From: Bradysia coprophila
Lineage: Eukaryota > Arthropoda > Insecta > Diptera > Sciaridae
Length of the DNA: 64,000 bases
Assembly: GCF_014529535.1 (NCBI RefSeq)
Contig: NW_023503293.1
Location: 4,606,741-4,670,740, forward strand
Reading direction: 5' to 3'
Of the stretch, positions 1 to 11,347 are shown one piece after another. Within the stretch, counting starts at the first letter, position 1, and each line of letters opens with the position of its first letter. The position numbers were made by a program, and so were the translations under genes. The notes beneath the pieces were generated by a model. It was not told where the DNA came from. It searched no databases and saw only the letters and a program-made list of their open reading frames with translations.

Positions 1-959
1 TCAGACACTTTCGATCTCGTCCTGTTTGGGCTACAACTCACAACATTGCCTAAAATCTACCGTTCGTAACAGACTATGCTTCTCGTCTATTGCTTTGTCT
101 TTGACTTTCAATCCGCAGATGGCAAGATTAATACAATCTTACAATATACAGAGACTATAATTATTGTCGAAGAAAACGTTGACAAATTCAACGATGCATG
201 AAAGGTCACCGAAATCTGTTGTCCTATGATTGACATTGTATCCGATAAGTATCATTACAATCACATATATGTCCGAGAATATTGTATAGGCGAAATGTAT
301 AATTATTCAGAAATACGTTCGATGATAAGCATAGATCAGTTGGAACATTTTTTGTGCAAAACGATATTGTTCCGTTTGTGATTTGAGGACGGCCAATCTT
401 TTATTAAGTTTACATCTATTCTTTGAATTGTTTTTCAATGTTTGTTACAAAATCTGTTACTTCATTGGTTTTAACATAACATCATACGCTATAAAGAAAA
501 CCAAGCCACAGCTCGTTGCGCTGTTTTTGTCGTCATTGAAAAGTGACGACCTCTACCTTTTTGAATTTCCTTTTAAATGAAATCCACATTGGTTTTGACC
601 ACTATTTCAATTTTAATAAGCACTATTCACGCTATTCATATATTGTCATAGTGTCTAGGGGGTGCAGCCGATACACTATATCTGTTTAGTCTGTAGAAGA
701 ATTGTGATTTGCTTTACAGATCTCAAATCTGTCTTTCACCAAATCAGAAGGGAATTATGGAAAACGATCGAGGAACCTCCGGCCTTCACTGTATTCTTAA
801 AACGTCTATATAGTCAGAACAAAAAAGTAACTTTAACTCACTTTGAATTCTTTCATTTCATTAATATTCGATCAGACTCAGATTGACCGTCATTTTGATA
901 CCATTTTTATGTAACGATTCCGGATGTCGAATAATTGTTTCCTTTTCTTTATTTTGCAG
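1..959 (+). other. OLA1 intron, left edge of window
   Basis: No OLA1 exon could be recognised here; the small open frames have no protein-like composition. The stretch ends in a polypyrimidine tract and an AG acceptor at 958-959. Bases about 20-80 resemble 56788-56840 (both carry a version of CCTAAAATCTACCGT-like sequence followed by AACAGA), so part of it is a dispersed repeat. Confidence 0.6.
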
Positions 960-1745
960 GACACTCTAGTTAAAGTGAAAGCAGTTCTCTGTGATGAGAA
1001 GAAACATATCCGGTTCGCCGATTGGAGCGCTAATGACGTACGTACCAGAATTAATTTACAAAAAATTAAAATTCCCGAATTTCGTTCACCTTTGCAAATC
1101 GATTATTTCAGATTGAAGTCCTTAACAAGTATCTGTTCCTTACATCCAAACCGGTCGTCTATCTCGTAAATCTGTCCGACAAGGACTTCATTCGCAAGAA
1201 GAATAAATGGCTCGCTAAGATCAAAGAGTGGGTGGACAAGCACGATCCCGGATCGGTGATTATACCCTTTTCGGGCGCATACGAAACGAAATTAGCTGAA
1301 TTCGAGTCCGATGAGGAACGTAAGGCATACATCGAAGAAGTGAAGTGCCCGAGCGTGTTGGACAAGATTATCGTCACCGGTTACAAGGCATTGAATTTAG
1401 AATATTTCTTCACTGCTGGTCCGGATGAAGTCAGAGCATGGACAATTCAAAAGGGCACAAAAGCGCCACAGGCTGCCGGTCGTATCCATACCGATTTCGA
1501 GAAGGGTTTCATTATGGCTGAGGTTATGCATTACGCTGACTTTAAAGAGGAAGGTAAAATCGTTTTTCTGACATGAATTCGTTTGATAAGCACTAATCAT
1601 TCCTGTGTCTGTAGGATCTGAATCAGCCGCAAAATCAGCTGGAAAATATCGTCAACAAGGTCGTAATTATACAGTAGAGGACGGTGACATCATTTTCTTT
1701 AAAGCCAACACTGGTGGTGGATTAAAAGATGCTAAAAAGAAGTAA
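960..1745 (+). CDS. OLA1: Obg-like ATPase 1 (OLA1), 3' three exons, partial
   Basis: C-terminal 216 residues of the YchF/Obg-like P-loop ATPase OLA1, a cytosolic ribosome-associated ATPase. Exons are 960-1037, 1112-1553 and 1615-1745, joined in phases 0 and 1 at GT-AG junctions (gtacgt, ggtaaa). Family features seen: [19 protein letters not shown], the SGAYE G5-like segment, the [17 protein letters not shown] start of the TGS domain, [20 protein letters not shown], and the [19 protein letters not shown] end. The full family length is near 396 residues, so the N-terminal ATPase half lies left of the window. The G4-like motif reads NLSD, where I recall NLSE in human OLA1. The stop is TAA at 1743-1745. 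The identity is not in doubt. Confidence 0.95.
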
Positions 1746-1892
1746 AATCAGTGCCGCCGATGTTCCGATTGAATGATTTACGGCCGATTGATGTAACGCA
1801 TTGAAAATGTAATCGTTTCGAATTGAAAAAATAGTTTTTCAGATTTCGACTTCAGAATTTGCATTTACAGTTTTGTTACATGCTTTTTTTTA

Positions 1893-1898
1893 AATAAA
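1893..1898 (+). terminator. OLA1 poly(A) signal
   Basis: AATAAA about 150 bp after the OLA1 stop codon, the first such hexamer downstream; it fits a short 3' UTR. Confidence 0.65.
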
Positions 1899-2854
1899 CA
1901 ATTCTAACTCATCCGACAGTATTTTACATTTGAAGTGTCCTTCGAAGTACCATGACCGTAACAACAACATGCACGGAGTCCACAGAAGCGATTCGGGGAA
2001 AATTAGTTCAAAAACTTACAGGACTCTGTTCCTGTTAGATCTGTACTCAGATTAGATAATAATTATACTTGCCTTTGTCACAGATTAACGGCAACTGGTA
2101 CCTGTTACAACTGACTTTTTAGAAATATGGGAGATGATTTGAGATGATAAATTTTCACATCTGCTTTCATGCATCTTTCAGTGTTGCATTGGTTAGTGCA
2201 AAGCTGTAGATTTTGAGGAGGTAACGAAGGTTGGATATATGGGATAATAAAAAATCATTTCGGCGACGACAAATCATCAAAGGCGAAAAATGCTGCGGCG
2301 CAAAAAATTCTTGTTTGGTCGTTGCTCCACTCAAATGCGGTGAGAAGGTGGCGCATTCTCCTAAATATGTTAAATCAGGAGTGGACATTTCTCAATGTAA
2401 AAAATGTTGTGTTCTCCTCGGGAACAAATAATAATTCCATCAAACGCGAAGCGAGAACCACAAATCGTTCGAGGTAGAATTTCCTATTTTTAACCTCGCT
2501 TCGCTCTTGTTTGAACCTATTGTCAAATCCAGCGAAACGAAGTATCAAACGACTATTTCATTTTTTTGAAATTAATTTTTCGAACATAGAGATTCGTCTG
2601 GTATAAGAAATGATTCGAAGTTAAAATGTTTAGTCGGTAAACCTTACGTATTATGAATGGATCGGTGTTTTCAGTTATGGCGTGGTTATCAAACGTAAAT
2701 TTTGGCAGAAGAAATTCTCCAATAGCAAATATTGGACAAGATTTGCTCGCGTAGCTTCCCCCTCGCTTCAAAAGAAACGACTACAAAAATCAAAAAATGT
2801 AGAACACGTACAGCGAGAGAAAATAAAAACGGCACGTTGGCAACGACTAGTCAA

Positions 2855-3133
2855 TTGATTCATTTCAATCCAGGGGAAAAACACTCTCTTTTTTATTGAT
2901 GTGATTAACATGATTAACCAGTGATTAACATGATGACGAATTGTTGATTTACCAGCATTTGACCGGGGGGAATCGTCGCAAAACTACAAATAAACGTGAA
3001 ATATAGCGGTTAATCAATGTTAATCACCGATTAACCGTTTGGATTCACAAAACTTATGTTTCTGATTAACAAATTAACTGTATAACCATGTTAATCACAA
3101 AATAGTGGTTTCCCCCTCGATTTCAATCATCAA
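2855..3133. mobile_element. MITE-like element with GTTAATCA-rich interior
   Basis: Imperfect terminal inverted repeats of about 29 bp (left 2855-2884, right 3105-3133) share an AGGGGAAA / TTTCCCCCT core and a TTCAAT / ATTGAA flank. The interior has many copies of TGATTAAC and GTTAATCA in both orientations, so it can fold extensively. There is no coding capacity. The superfamily is unknown. Confidence 0.55.
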
Positions 3134-3192
3134 AACTGGGTAGCTTTCACAAGTACTTAAGTTTGAAGTTGCTAGTTTGAAGTAGTGCATTT

Positions 3193-3350
3193 CGGGCTTA
3201 AAGATTAAAGCTTAATTTCCTCTTACCAAAAAAGTACTCCTTGTGAGAGAAAAAGCTGATTTTTGTCAATTTTTGCTTTGTTTATTTGACAGTTCGCTCT
3301 CTCACGGGTCTCACACAGACTATCTTTTGTTGAGTGGAAACCATACTTAA
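3193..3350 (-). mobile_element. MITE copy, same family as 49692-49838
   Basis: The reverse complement of this segment matches 49692-49838 along its length: GTTTCCACTCA, CGTGAGAGA, AAACAAAGCAAAAATTG, CTCTCACA, GGAGTACTTTTTTGGTAAG and the tail are shared in order. Each copy is itself partly inverted-repeat (AAAAGTAC...CTCTCAC). It is a short non-coding, non-autonomous element. Confidence 0.6.
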
Positions 3351-3652
3351 AGGACACAAATAACTAAATGTCCTGCTAAATGTCTTCTGTGACAGTGACT
3401 ACGGTGCCTTGTGCCTAAGCATTTTTAACCGCATAAAATGTGTAGAGCACCGTTTTCTGTGAGAAGGGTCTCTTTTTATCTGCATCCAGATGGAGGAGGA
3501 CCAGAAATAGAAGAAATTGAAAACGATATTCGGCGAACTTAGGGTGAACTACTTGAATTTAGACAAGCTCACAAGTCGCCTTCTCCACCCTTGTTTTGAA
3601 TGGAAATTGAACAGTGTGACTTAAATAAAATGTACAGCGGAACTCTAATCTT

Positions 3653-3806
3653 ATAAACGATTTTGTCATATTTCGATCGGTTTCTGTTTTTTTTTAAATC
3701 TTTTACTAAATCGCGCATTTCATCTCACGCATGACGGAAGTAACAATATAAGCAGAGTGGGTTTTTTATATGTGGGAAGGATACTTTGAATGCTCGATTG
3801 TTGTTG
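3653..3806 (+). repeat. Dispersed repeat, copy 1 (other copy 16433-16616)
   Basis: Shares long runs with 16433-16616 in the same orientation, including TTTCGATCGGTTTCTG, TTTTACTAAATCGCGCATTT, CATGACGGAAGTAACAATAT and TATGTGGGAAGGATAC. The following block, GTCCAAAAATTAAAAAA near 3824, matches 17027 but is about 400 bp further away in the second copy, so one copy gained or lost a segment. Confidence 0.65.
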
Positions 3807-3944
3807 TTTGCTAATATGCAAATATGTCCAAAAATTAAAAAAAATCCATTCTCTCATTGCTTTCGATTTCCACAATTTCAAACTTATTTGTATTGTCAAG
3901 TCAAATTCACCTGTTCAGGCTTCGTTTTTGTGCTCAAAAACCGG

Positions 3945-4155
3945 CTTTAACACGACGGAGTAAAGTTAACCAGGCAGGAGCGCTGATTTGACTAGGGACC
4001 TGAATAATCTAGTGGCCTTATTTATTTTGCGAAAATTTTTCAATTTATGTCAGTGTTCATTTGAGTTCATTCTCATACAGCGTATTAGGTCACTTATTTG
4101 ACGTTTCGAAAATGAACCGCTCCTGCCTGGTTTATTTTACTCTGCCGTGGCTTTA
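3945..4155. mobile_element. MITE with about 38-bp terminal inverted repeats
   Basis: The left end at 3945-3983 and right end at 4116-4155 are imperfect inverted copies sharing AACCAGGCAGGAGCG. The 211-bp body is non-coding. No clear target duplication was found. Confidence 0.65.
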
Positions 4156-4981
4156 AGAACGCACAATGTTTTATAACATAGGTCACGATATAAGCTGGGG
4201 GTTGAGACTGCACTTCTCGACATAATTCTTTAGCATTTAATGCTGTTGTAAAGGCATGTCTAGCTAAAACAACGTTTTTGTCACTTCATTTAGTTGAGTA
4301 AATATCGACGAATTTGAATTGATAGTAGCCACTACAGATGCCATGAGAAATGGGATTAAAAAAAAGTTTGCCACCAAAAGTAGTAATTTTTGTTTGTACG
4401 ATAAGTTGAGTAAATATCATCCGATCTGGATGAATAATTGGACGATGTTTTACTAAAACAGACTAACCAACTTCAGTCGAAACATCAGCGATGAGCGAAT
4501 TATGCTGCTAATTTTGTCGCTGATCGCTAAATCATTGCTTCAATCTAAATCATTGAAAATTTCAGCACTAATTTTACATTGATAAAATAATGTTTGAGCG
4601 CCTACTTTCAGCAATGAAATTTTTAGTCATTCTTTTCATCAATGAAATGCTTAGCGCTATCATTGTGTACATTGGATTATTACAGTATATTGTACATTGA
4701 TAGAATTCAACAACAATCATATTTTAGTGTCCCGAAATCAATGAATGTATTCACCAGGTATGGTCTAATGTCAAAATTTGTATGTATCACCAACATTTAC
4801 ACAAGGGAGCGGGGGAAATAGCGATTTCATATAAACAAACTCACCTTTCAATGGAAAACATTGAGAGTTGAGTTGTTCATATGAAATCGCTATTTCCTCC
4901 GGTTTCATTGCCAAAAATTGTTATGCATAAAGTGCTGAGTCATTGTGCATTGTATGTAACAACAAGAGCGCCGTATCGCGA

Positions 4982-5097
4982 AGACATTATAGAGGACATT
5001 ATAGATGCCATTCCAGGGGACATTCTAGACGAAATTACAGGAGACATTATAGATGACATTTCAGAGGACATTATAGACGAAACTACAGGGGACATTA
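4982..5097 (+). repeat. 24-bp subterminal repeats in left arm
   Basis: About five tandem degenerate 24-bp units built on GGGGACATTATAGA and GAAATTACAG-like halves. In one frame they would read an 8-residue repeat of the type GDIIDEIT. The same array is present inverted in the right arm (about 11468-11586). Repeats at this place are typical transposase-binding sites; that role is inferred. Confidence 0.6.
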
Positions 5098-5157
5098 AAA
5101 CCTTTCTCGAAAGATCGAGAAGTGAAACACTCAGCGCCATTTTCGTTTTGAGTTATA

Positions 5158-5163
5158 TTTATT
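5158..5163 (-). terminator. Transposase poly(A) signal
   Basis: AATAAA on the minus strand about 53 bp after the transposase stop, inside the inverted repeat; an identical copy sits at 11400-11405 in the right arm. Confidence 0.6.
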
Positions 5164-5215
5164 CAACGGTGTCGTACCACAGTCTGAAAAACATTTAAAT
5201 ATTTTTGAGCATCAG

Positions 5216-7060
5216 TTATTCATCTTGAAATTCCAAATCGAAATCGATTGCTTGGCCGAATCCTTCCAAATCATCAACAAATTCTTCAGCACGAATGTTC
5301 TTGAGAAAATCATAAAAAGGCTTCGCGTCATCATCGACAAGGTACATCATGGTTTCCAAATCTTTGATTTTTTCTTGAGATAATGGTCTTCCTTCTGGCC
5401 ACAATAGCTCAAGCTTGATATCCTTAAAGCCGTTTGCATCGCATCCCTTTTTCACAAGATTCACTGACTGACTCTCCCCATCAATTATCTTTTTCATTTT
5501 GATTGTTAACGGATTCGATTTTTCCATGACAATTTCATGCGTCTCCATCCAACTAACTTTCGTTTTGTTTGAATCCTTTTTTCTGTTGGTTGTGTATTGC
5601 AACAGCTTATCCACTGAGTGAAAATCAACGTTGGGCGACATTCGGTTGACCTGAAACTTGTTATTTATTCGGCAGTCCCGCATGATTTGCATGTACTTTT
5701 CATCGGTGAAAACTCTTTCATTTGTTTTCAGTTTGCACTCCATATCACCAAAGTCAGAGTCGTTCGGAAGGAAGGAGTGTCCAGATTCCAAAAAACGAAG
5801 TGAAATTGTCTCCAAAGATGGGTGATTCTGTAGCGTATGCATCAGCATCAATACTAGCTTAATGCTGCGGTTTTGGCCCCCGCATGAGTCTGACCAAAGC
5901 AGTAATTTCTTAACTGGATGAGAGATGGACATTATATACTTTCTTAAACATGAACCGACTTCTTGTGTCCCTTTAGATGCTTCATGTTCGAGCCACACGT
6001 TAAAAATTCCTTGATTAGTACTGCCGACGTGTATCCCAAAGTTGTATAAGTTCAATTGTCGGAGATAATAAACGATGTTTGTTGGTACCTTCGGCAGAAC
6101 GAGGACCTTTTGTAAATCGAACGTCAATGTTTCAATTTCGTCGTCAATCTTTGCCCGTTCCAGATCGTCGTTCATTTTTTTCCTTAGAAAATCTGCACGG
6201 TCAACATGGCTTTTATGCCATTCATCGTTTACCTGACGATCTATTCCAACAGCTGTTTTAGATTTCACGAAGCAATAATCGCACTTTTTGCAAGTGTCTT
6301 TCTTCGCTACTTTGAATCGAAGATTGAAATCTTCATAAAACACTTTCTTGTAAAATGATTTGCTGACCGGGTTTTGAAATTTTTCTTTGTACAATCGGTA
6401 CATAATCCCTAAGTTCAGAGATGAATGCAAAAATTTCGATTTTGTTTGGTTGCGTGTGTAGTGGGACACGTACTTAGGAAACGACGATATATGATTCTTC
6501 ACCTCTTCTCTTTTCGCTGAAGGAAATTTATTCCATCCACAAATCGCCTTTCCCCTTTCATCAACAAATTTCTCATTACTAAGCTTCTTTAAAGCTACGG
6601 TAATTCGACCAGGACCGATTTGTAATGTTTTGAGCAATGCTGTTTTGCAAACGTCAATACCAAAGATTGTATACTTTCGAGACATTAGCCGATTTCTCAA
6701 GTGTGTTTTTGAGTATGAACGTTTTTTAAGTTGTTCAGACACGCTTCGTAATAAATATGCACAACGACCCGAAAATTCGCCAATAGACCAATAATGGTTG
6801 AAAAGCCGCTTGCGCAATCGTAATGGTACGGATGTAGTGCATTGTTTTGAACATGGACAAACGAAGCTTTCATTAAACGTTTTTTCAATAACAACGTTTC
6901 CTCGGGTGTTGACGTGAGTTTTGTTATTGTTAAGGAGCCTTTTTCTGTCTGCCCGATTCTGTCCTGGAACTTTTAGATGCCTTCCACGTTTTGGTCGGCC
7001 TTTTTGTTCATCGCATACAAAAGAGTTCGCTGAAAAATCATAAACAAATATATCTCTCAA
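5216..7060 (-). CDS. DDE-like transposase of an uncharacterised family
   Basis: The open frame gives up to 614 residues. From the 7060 end: a basic GRPKRGRHLK segment, CPCSKQC (68-74), VCKTALLKTLQIGPGRI (137-152), a DTCKKCDYC cysteine cluster (255-263), then a catalytic-looking core with FDLQKVL (D315), LWSDSCGGQN (D391) and GHSFLPNDSDFGDMECK (D434/D436/E441). The order D, then SDSCGGQN, then GHSFLPND fits an RNase-H-like DDE/D fold and recurs in uncharacterised transposon proteins of invertebrates (I recall a DUF7869-type domain); catalysis is inferred. There is no ATG at 7060 (the codon is TTG). A good acceptor (TTTTTCAG, AG at 7031-7030) suggests the exon really starts at 7029 and an upstream exon at 7.1-9 kb was not found. 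No internal stop or frameshift. Confidence 0.8.
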   Translation of the reverse strand: MRDIFVYDFSANSFVCDEQKGRPKRGRHLKVPGQNRADRKRLLNNNKTHVNTRGNVVIEKTFNESFVCPCSKQCTTSVPLRLRKRLFNHYWSIGEFSGRCAYLLRSVSEQLKKRSYSKTHLRNRLMSRKYTIFGIDVCKTALLKTLQIGPGRITVALKKLSNEKFVDERGKAICGWNKFPSAKREEVKNHISSFPKYVSHYTRNQTKSKFLHSSLNLGIMYRLYKEKFQNPVSKSFYKKVFYEDFNLRFKVAKKDTCKKCDYCFVKSKTAVGIDRQVNDEWHKSHVDRADFLRKKMNDDLERAKIDDEIETLTFDLQKVLVLPKVPTNIVYYLRQLNLYNFGIHVGSTNQGIFNVWLEHEASKGTQEVGSCLRKYIMSISHPVKKLLLWSDSCGGQNRSIKLVLMLMHTLQNHPSLETISLRFLESGHSFLPNDSDFGDMECKLKTNERVFTDEKYMQIMRDCRINNKFQVNRMSPNVDFHSVDKLLQYTTNRKKDSNKTKVSWMETHEIVMEKSNPLTIKMKKIIDGESQSVNLVKKGCDANGFKDIKLELLWPEGRPLSQEKIKDLETMMYLVDDDAKPFYDFLKNIRAEEFVDDLEGFGQAIDFDLEFQDE

Positions 7061-9229
7061 TATCTTAAAGCACGCTCAAGACTAATGATTGGTAAACGTT
7101 TGGCTATGGCTAACTCGTTTTACGGTACAATACTCCGATTTTTTCATTATAAATTTTGAGACTGCCGAAATCGAAATAACTTGTGCAATTCGGATTTTAT
7201 TATCGATCATTTGAGTCATTATATTTCAGTAAATTCTAATTTCTAGCAATCAACTTATGAGTCATACTACAGTTAAATACGGATTTTTAATAAGTAAGAC
7301 ATCTGCCATAGGACTGTCTATTGGAAATTTTGAAATTACACAAACACTGAACATTGTAAAGCGTTATAATTTAGAATTTTTTACTTGATCGATGGCTACA
7401 AAAGATCGTATTAATACGAACCTCTAGATGAGTGCTTCATATTGCAGAACTTGATTCAATACTTCAATATGTTAAAAGAAATATTTTCTGAAACGTTTTA
7501 TCCTTTATTCGTTCGAATAAAAATGAAATTGGAATCGTTAGACTTCTACGTTTAAAGCTACTTTGTTATTTTGTCAAATAAATAACTAGATTTTTAAGTA
7601 GAACTAGCACTGCTACCCAGAATTCGCCCGGGTCGCTGTATAATGCTGTTGCACATCAGTGTTGCACAACTAGTGCCCAATAAAGCACTTTGCACTCGAT
7701 GCCGTAAATAACTATTTTGTTGATATTTTTCTCTAGTATAGAGGTTTGCAAAGGGGTGAAAAATGTTAAAAAAAACGCGCACGGCCTTTTTGGCCGAACC
7801 CAGACGTCACTCTCGTTTTGATCGTACATGATTATAGTCTTTCTTGAGAAAGACTGTATGAACATATGGATTGTGACTCCTAACGGTTTTTTTCAGGCCT
7901 CTCCTGTCAGTTACCACCAAGTTGGTGACCAACTAATTTATATGAATTACCACAAATCATGGTTCACACAACTCTTGATTCACAGAAAACATTTTTATTA
8001 ACGAAATTTATTTAAAATTATTAAATTTGTGGTTTAATTACGAAGCCAAATGTTCAATCTTCACAACAAAATTGACCTTTGATTATTAACTTCAATTGGT
8101 TCCTGGAAAACAACGTTCAAAGTTAAAAATGGTACAACTGCAAATCACGGTCAGTGACCTTATATACCTAAATAAATCCTATATAGACTTTACAATCACA
8201 ATTTTGTTTTAAAGACTTGCCATCATATTCTCACAATCACAAAAACACAATATGATTTAGTTCCAGGAAATTCAATTCTACCAACATGTGATCTGGTTTT
8301 TAACAATCACTGCGAAATGAGTGTACGTTTGCACATACTATATTACTCACTTGCAACAATCTATTGATTATGATGTCGATGAATAGGGTGGATCGAATAT
8401 TCATATTAAGTTTTGAAATAGGGTTTTTATTTTTAATTATATTTTGTCAATTGTATTTTGAAATGTTGAAAATAATGACATTCGATTTTTTAATTGATCA
8501 TTTTGGTCGATCGGAAAAATTCAAATTTCTGTCAGATATCGATTTTCAGGTTTTGTTATGTAGCCGTAAATATGTTTCTTTTTAGCGAAATTGTATTTTG
8601 TTACAAGTTTTGTACTACACTCAACTCAATTTTGATAGTAAGAAATTCATGTGTTCGGTTGTTCTTCTAAGTTCTAATAGTTCCACACTTTCATCAATAA
8701 ATTGCATAAAAACTGATAACTAAATTGAGATTGTATCTAACAATTTTAACCCTCTGTTGCAATTCACGCCATAAGTGCGGTTAAAATTCAAATTGGAAAG
8801 TGCGGAGGTCTTTCTAATGTAGCGTCATTTTCATACAAGGAAACGTTGAAATGCACTTTTCGGTTCACTTTTTCATCGAATCGTTCACTTAAAATTCAAA
8901 TTTTAGGCACACTTATGGCGTGATTACTGCTGCATCAGCTTTCTTTCAATAACTTTTATGTAAAGGGTAAAATCTTTTCCAATATTTCAACGACAAAAAT
9001 TGAAACATCGAAAACTAAAATGCAATGATATTTTTACACGAAGATTTTGATAAGAAAACTTATTATACAAAATATTTACACTTGTAACAAATTGGTCTAA
9101 TGATCCATCCTAATACTAGACATGTAACAAAAATTGAATCGAAGCATATTCAAATCGAGCTTATTTTGACCTTGCTGGCAGTCGTGTTTGATTTACTTAT
9201 AATTTAAATTGTTCAAAAACTCATTTGAA
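7061..9229. other. Transposon interior between the two divergent genes
   Basis: This stretch must hold the promoters of both element genes and any upstream transposase exon, none of which I could place. Bases 7665-7720 carry a short dispersed repeat (CTCGATGCCGTAAATAACTATT) also seen near 54750, so another element may be nested here. Minus-strand frames at 7594-7865 look non-coding. Confidence 0.5.
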
Positions 9230-10371
9230 ATGAGTTCAGAAGACGAGTTATTTAATAAATATATTTGTGTTGACAAAGGTTATACGGATTGTGAAAGCGA
9301 TGAGAACGATTCTCACCAGAACGCAGATCATAGTAAAGAAAATACGAAGAAAATTACTGCTGGACAAATAGAAATGTTAACGTTGAACATGGAAGGTCGT
9401 TCTGATGGATTCACCAAAGGAAAAATGAAATCATCTGCAGGAGCTGATAAGTTGTTGGCGGAATGGGATCGATTAGCAAATGATTTAAATGCGATTGGCC
9501 CACCTAAACATCCAACTTCGAAGTGGAGAAGAATCTGGACCAAAATGAAGTCCAGAAAAAACAAACGTACATCTTCGTCCGCTCTTCGTACTCTTAACGA
9601 TAACAAAAAAGGCAAATGTACGTAACGTGGTGTCGAATATTTTTGTATTTTCAAAAACATGCGAGTTCCTTTGGAAACACCATTGATTACCTAGACAAAT
9701 TTTGAATTTTAAAGATAGACATCCGACGTCGCCGATTGCGAATGAGTTGAACGAAACTATCCAATTTGAAAATGTTCGAGACGTTACAGGTGAGCGTGGT
9801 GAGAGTATTGACGATCAGCTAGTATACTGCTTTGCAAAACCAAAAAATGAACAGTCATCAGTTCCTCGAAGTCAAGACGAAATCAAAGAAGCTACCGGTA
9901 AGTCTAGAATTTTACCCATTCATCGACATCTAGTGCGATAAAATACCTTCATACAAGTCTTGTTTCATGAATTGCAATCGACGATGTAATTCTTAAACCA
10001 ATGCATGTACCGGTACCAGAAATATTGTTGAGTCTACCGAAATGTTATGTAACGAGTTTCTTCTTACATTTTTAGATCAACCATCTACGTCATGCAAACA
10101 GGTCTATCGCACATCGAGTGGTAAAGTTGATAATAGAATAATCACCGCCGACCCGGTGGAATCGGTACTGACTTCAAAAATTGAGCAACAACTTTCACAA
10201 ATAGTAAACGCAATTTCTTCAATTAGTGAGCAGCAAGCAATTTCAAATGAAGCAATAAATCAGAAGCTGAACGGCTTAGCTAAAAAGCAGGCCGACATGA
10301 ATATCAAACTGAATGTAATAGCCAAGACAATTGGTATTGATTTAGACGACGTAACGGCCGATAATTTATAA
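9230..10371 (+). CDS. Myb/SANT-like DNA-binding protein of the transposon, 3 exons
   Basis: Exons 9230-9617, 9715-9897 and 10076-10371, both junctions phase 1 with gtacgt and gtaagt donors, give 288 residues. The start is ATG 9230 (MSSEDELF); the frame upstream has only a TTG. An acidic N-terminus leads to a domain at about residues 42-110: TAGQIEMLTLNMEGR, LLAEWDRLANDLNAIGPPKH and KWRRIWTKMKSRKNK. This is the pattern of the Myb/SANT-like (Zeste/Apontic type) domain common in insects. The last about 70 residues (EQQLSQIVNAISSISEQQAIS...) are probably a coiled coil. The likely role is binding the element's ends and recruiting the transposase, by analogy with Harbinger accessory proteins (inference). 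Single-residue lysine runs may include a nuclear signal. Confidence 0.8.
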
Positions 10372-10424
10372 ATTCATAAATTTTATGAGCTCATATTCAG
10401 TGTTCACGTCAAGTCAAGTCTGCC

Positions 10425-10430
10425 AATAAA
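10425..10430 (+). terminator. Poly(A) signal of the Myb-like gene
   Basis: AATAAA 54 bp past the TAA stop of the transposon's Myb/SANT-like gene. Confidence 0.6.
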
Positions 10431-11157
10431 GTACTTGTTTCTATATAATAAAAGTGGAAAAAAAACTTTACATTTTTGTCTATTCGGTAAAAGGAAGTAT
10501 GTCTGACGAAAATATATCTGTCCAAAAGAAACGAGCAATAATCCGGAGCAATGTTTCTGCAGACAGATTTTGGTGATGCGTTTACAGTCAGTACACTGAT
10601 AAATTTTAACTTAAAGGATTAATAGTCTACCAATATCGAATGTAGCTGAAAAGTAGTCATTAGCAGTTTTATCCCATTTTTAGAAGACGAACAATTATTT
10701 TAATGACTGAAAATACAAATCGAATCAATTCAAATTTGAGCAATGGGCAATTCCATGGTGGTTCGATGTGGAAAACGGCTAAAATTTGTTAACTGTTAAG
10801 TTCATTGTAATTTTACATGTCTTTTCAAATGATGAGCTAATAAACGTAACTAACTAACTTGCTGCCCCTCAAGTAGTGATCAAGTCTGACTTTTGGAATC
10901 CAGAGTTAATTAGTAATAACACGGCACTTATTGTGACTCCGCTGAAGTAGTTGCAAATATTGCTGAAAAAACGAAGTCTTACAACATTGCGGTGAAGGCT
11001 AGATTGTTTTGACATGACACTACTGGTGCTACTTTAGCCGAAATAATGGCAAAAGCAGTTCTCAAAGTTTCGGCGATAAGAAATCCGTAGGGCACCGGAA
11101 ATACTCTCAAAATCTCCGTTCCTACATCACCAATTCCCAATTTACACGGATTTGCCC
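10431..11157. other. Transposon interior, non-coding
   Basis: Between the Myb-like gene and the right inverted repeat no open frame or repeat was recognised. It ends at 11157, where the copied transposase tail begins abruptly. Confidence 0.55.
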
Positions 11158-11347
11158 ATTGTGGCCAGAAGGAAGACCATTATCTCAAGAAAAAATCAAA
11201 GATTTGGAAACCATGATGTACCTTGTCGATGATGACGCGAAGCCTTTTTATGATTTTCTCAAGAACATTCGTGCTGAAGAATTTGTTGATGATTTGGAAG
11301 GATTCGGCCAAGCAATCGATTTCGATTTGGAATTTCAAGATGAATAA
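11158..11347 (+). pseudogene. Duplicated 3' end of the transposase gene in the right arm
   Basis: Codons from LWPEGRPLSQEKIKD to the stop are identical in translation to the C-terminus of the 5216-7060 transposase. It lacks any upstream coding part, so it cannot make the enzyme. It is the inner part of the right inverted repeat. Confidence 0.85.

Larger units (their letters stand above)
1899..4436. other. Gene-free interval rich in short repeats
   Basis: Between OLA1 and the large transposon I see no gene. It holds a short inverted motif (GCGAAGCGAGA near 2448 against CTCGCTTCGCTC near 2496), three MITE-like elements (2855-3133, 3193-3350, 3945-4155) and a dispersed repeat at 3653-3806, listed separately. 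Small open frames at 2167-2771 show no recognisable domain. Confidence 0.6.
4437..5405 (+). repeat. Left terminal inverted repeat of the transposon
   Basis: This 969-bp arm pairs with 11158-12150. It contains, from outside in: the ATTGGACGATG end, an internal hairpin at about 4810-4903 (GAAATAGCGATTTCATAT and its complement), an array of 24-bp repeats at 4982-5097, the poly(A) signal of the transposase gene (AATAAA on minus, 5158-5163), and the last 62 sense codons of the transposase gene. The inner boundary is at 5405, where the two arms diverge abruptly. Confidence 0.85.

Noticed and set aside
662-886. Small frame upstream of the OLA1 exon as an additional exon
   Set aside because: The peptide does not match any part of OLA1 and lacks proper splice boundaries.
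4881-5198. Open frame with a GDIIDEIT-like peptide repeat, also at 11365-11706
   Set aside because: It is the product of 24-bp DNA repeats inside the transposon's inverted repeats, with open frames on both strands; no sign of a separate gene.
7594-7865. Minus-strand frames as the missing transposase exon
   Set aside because: Their peptides look random and the region overlaps a dispersed repeat; no donor in the needed phase was convincing.
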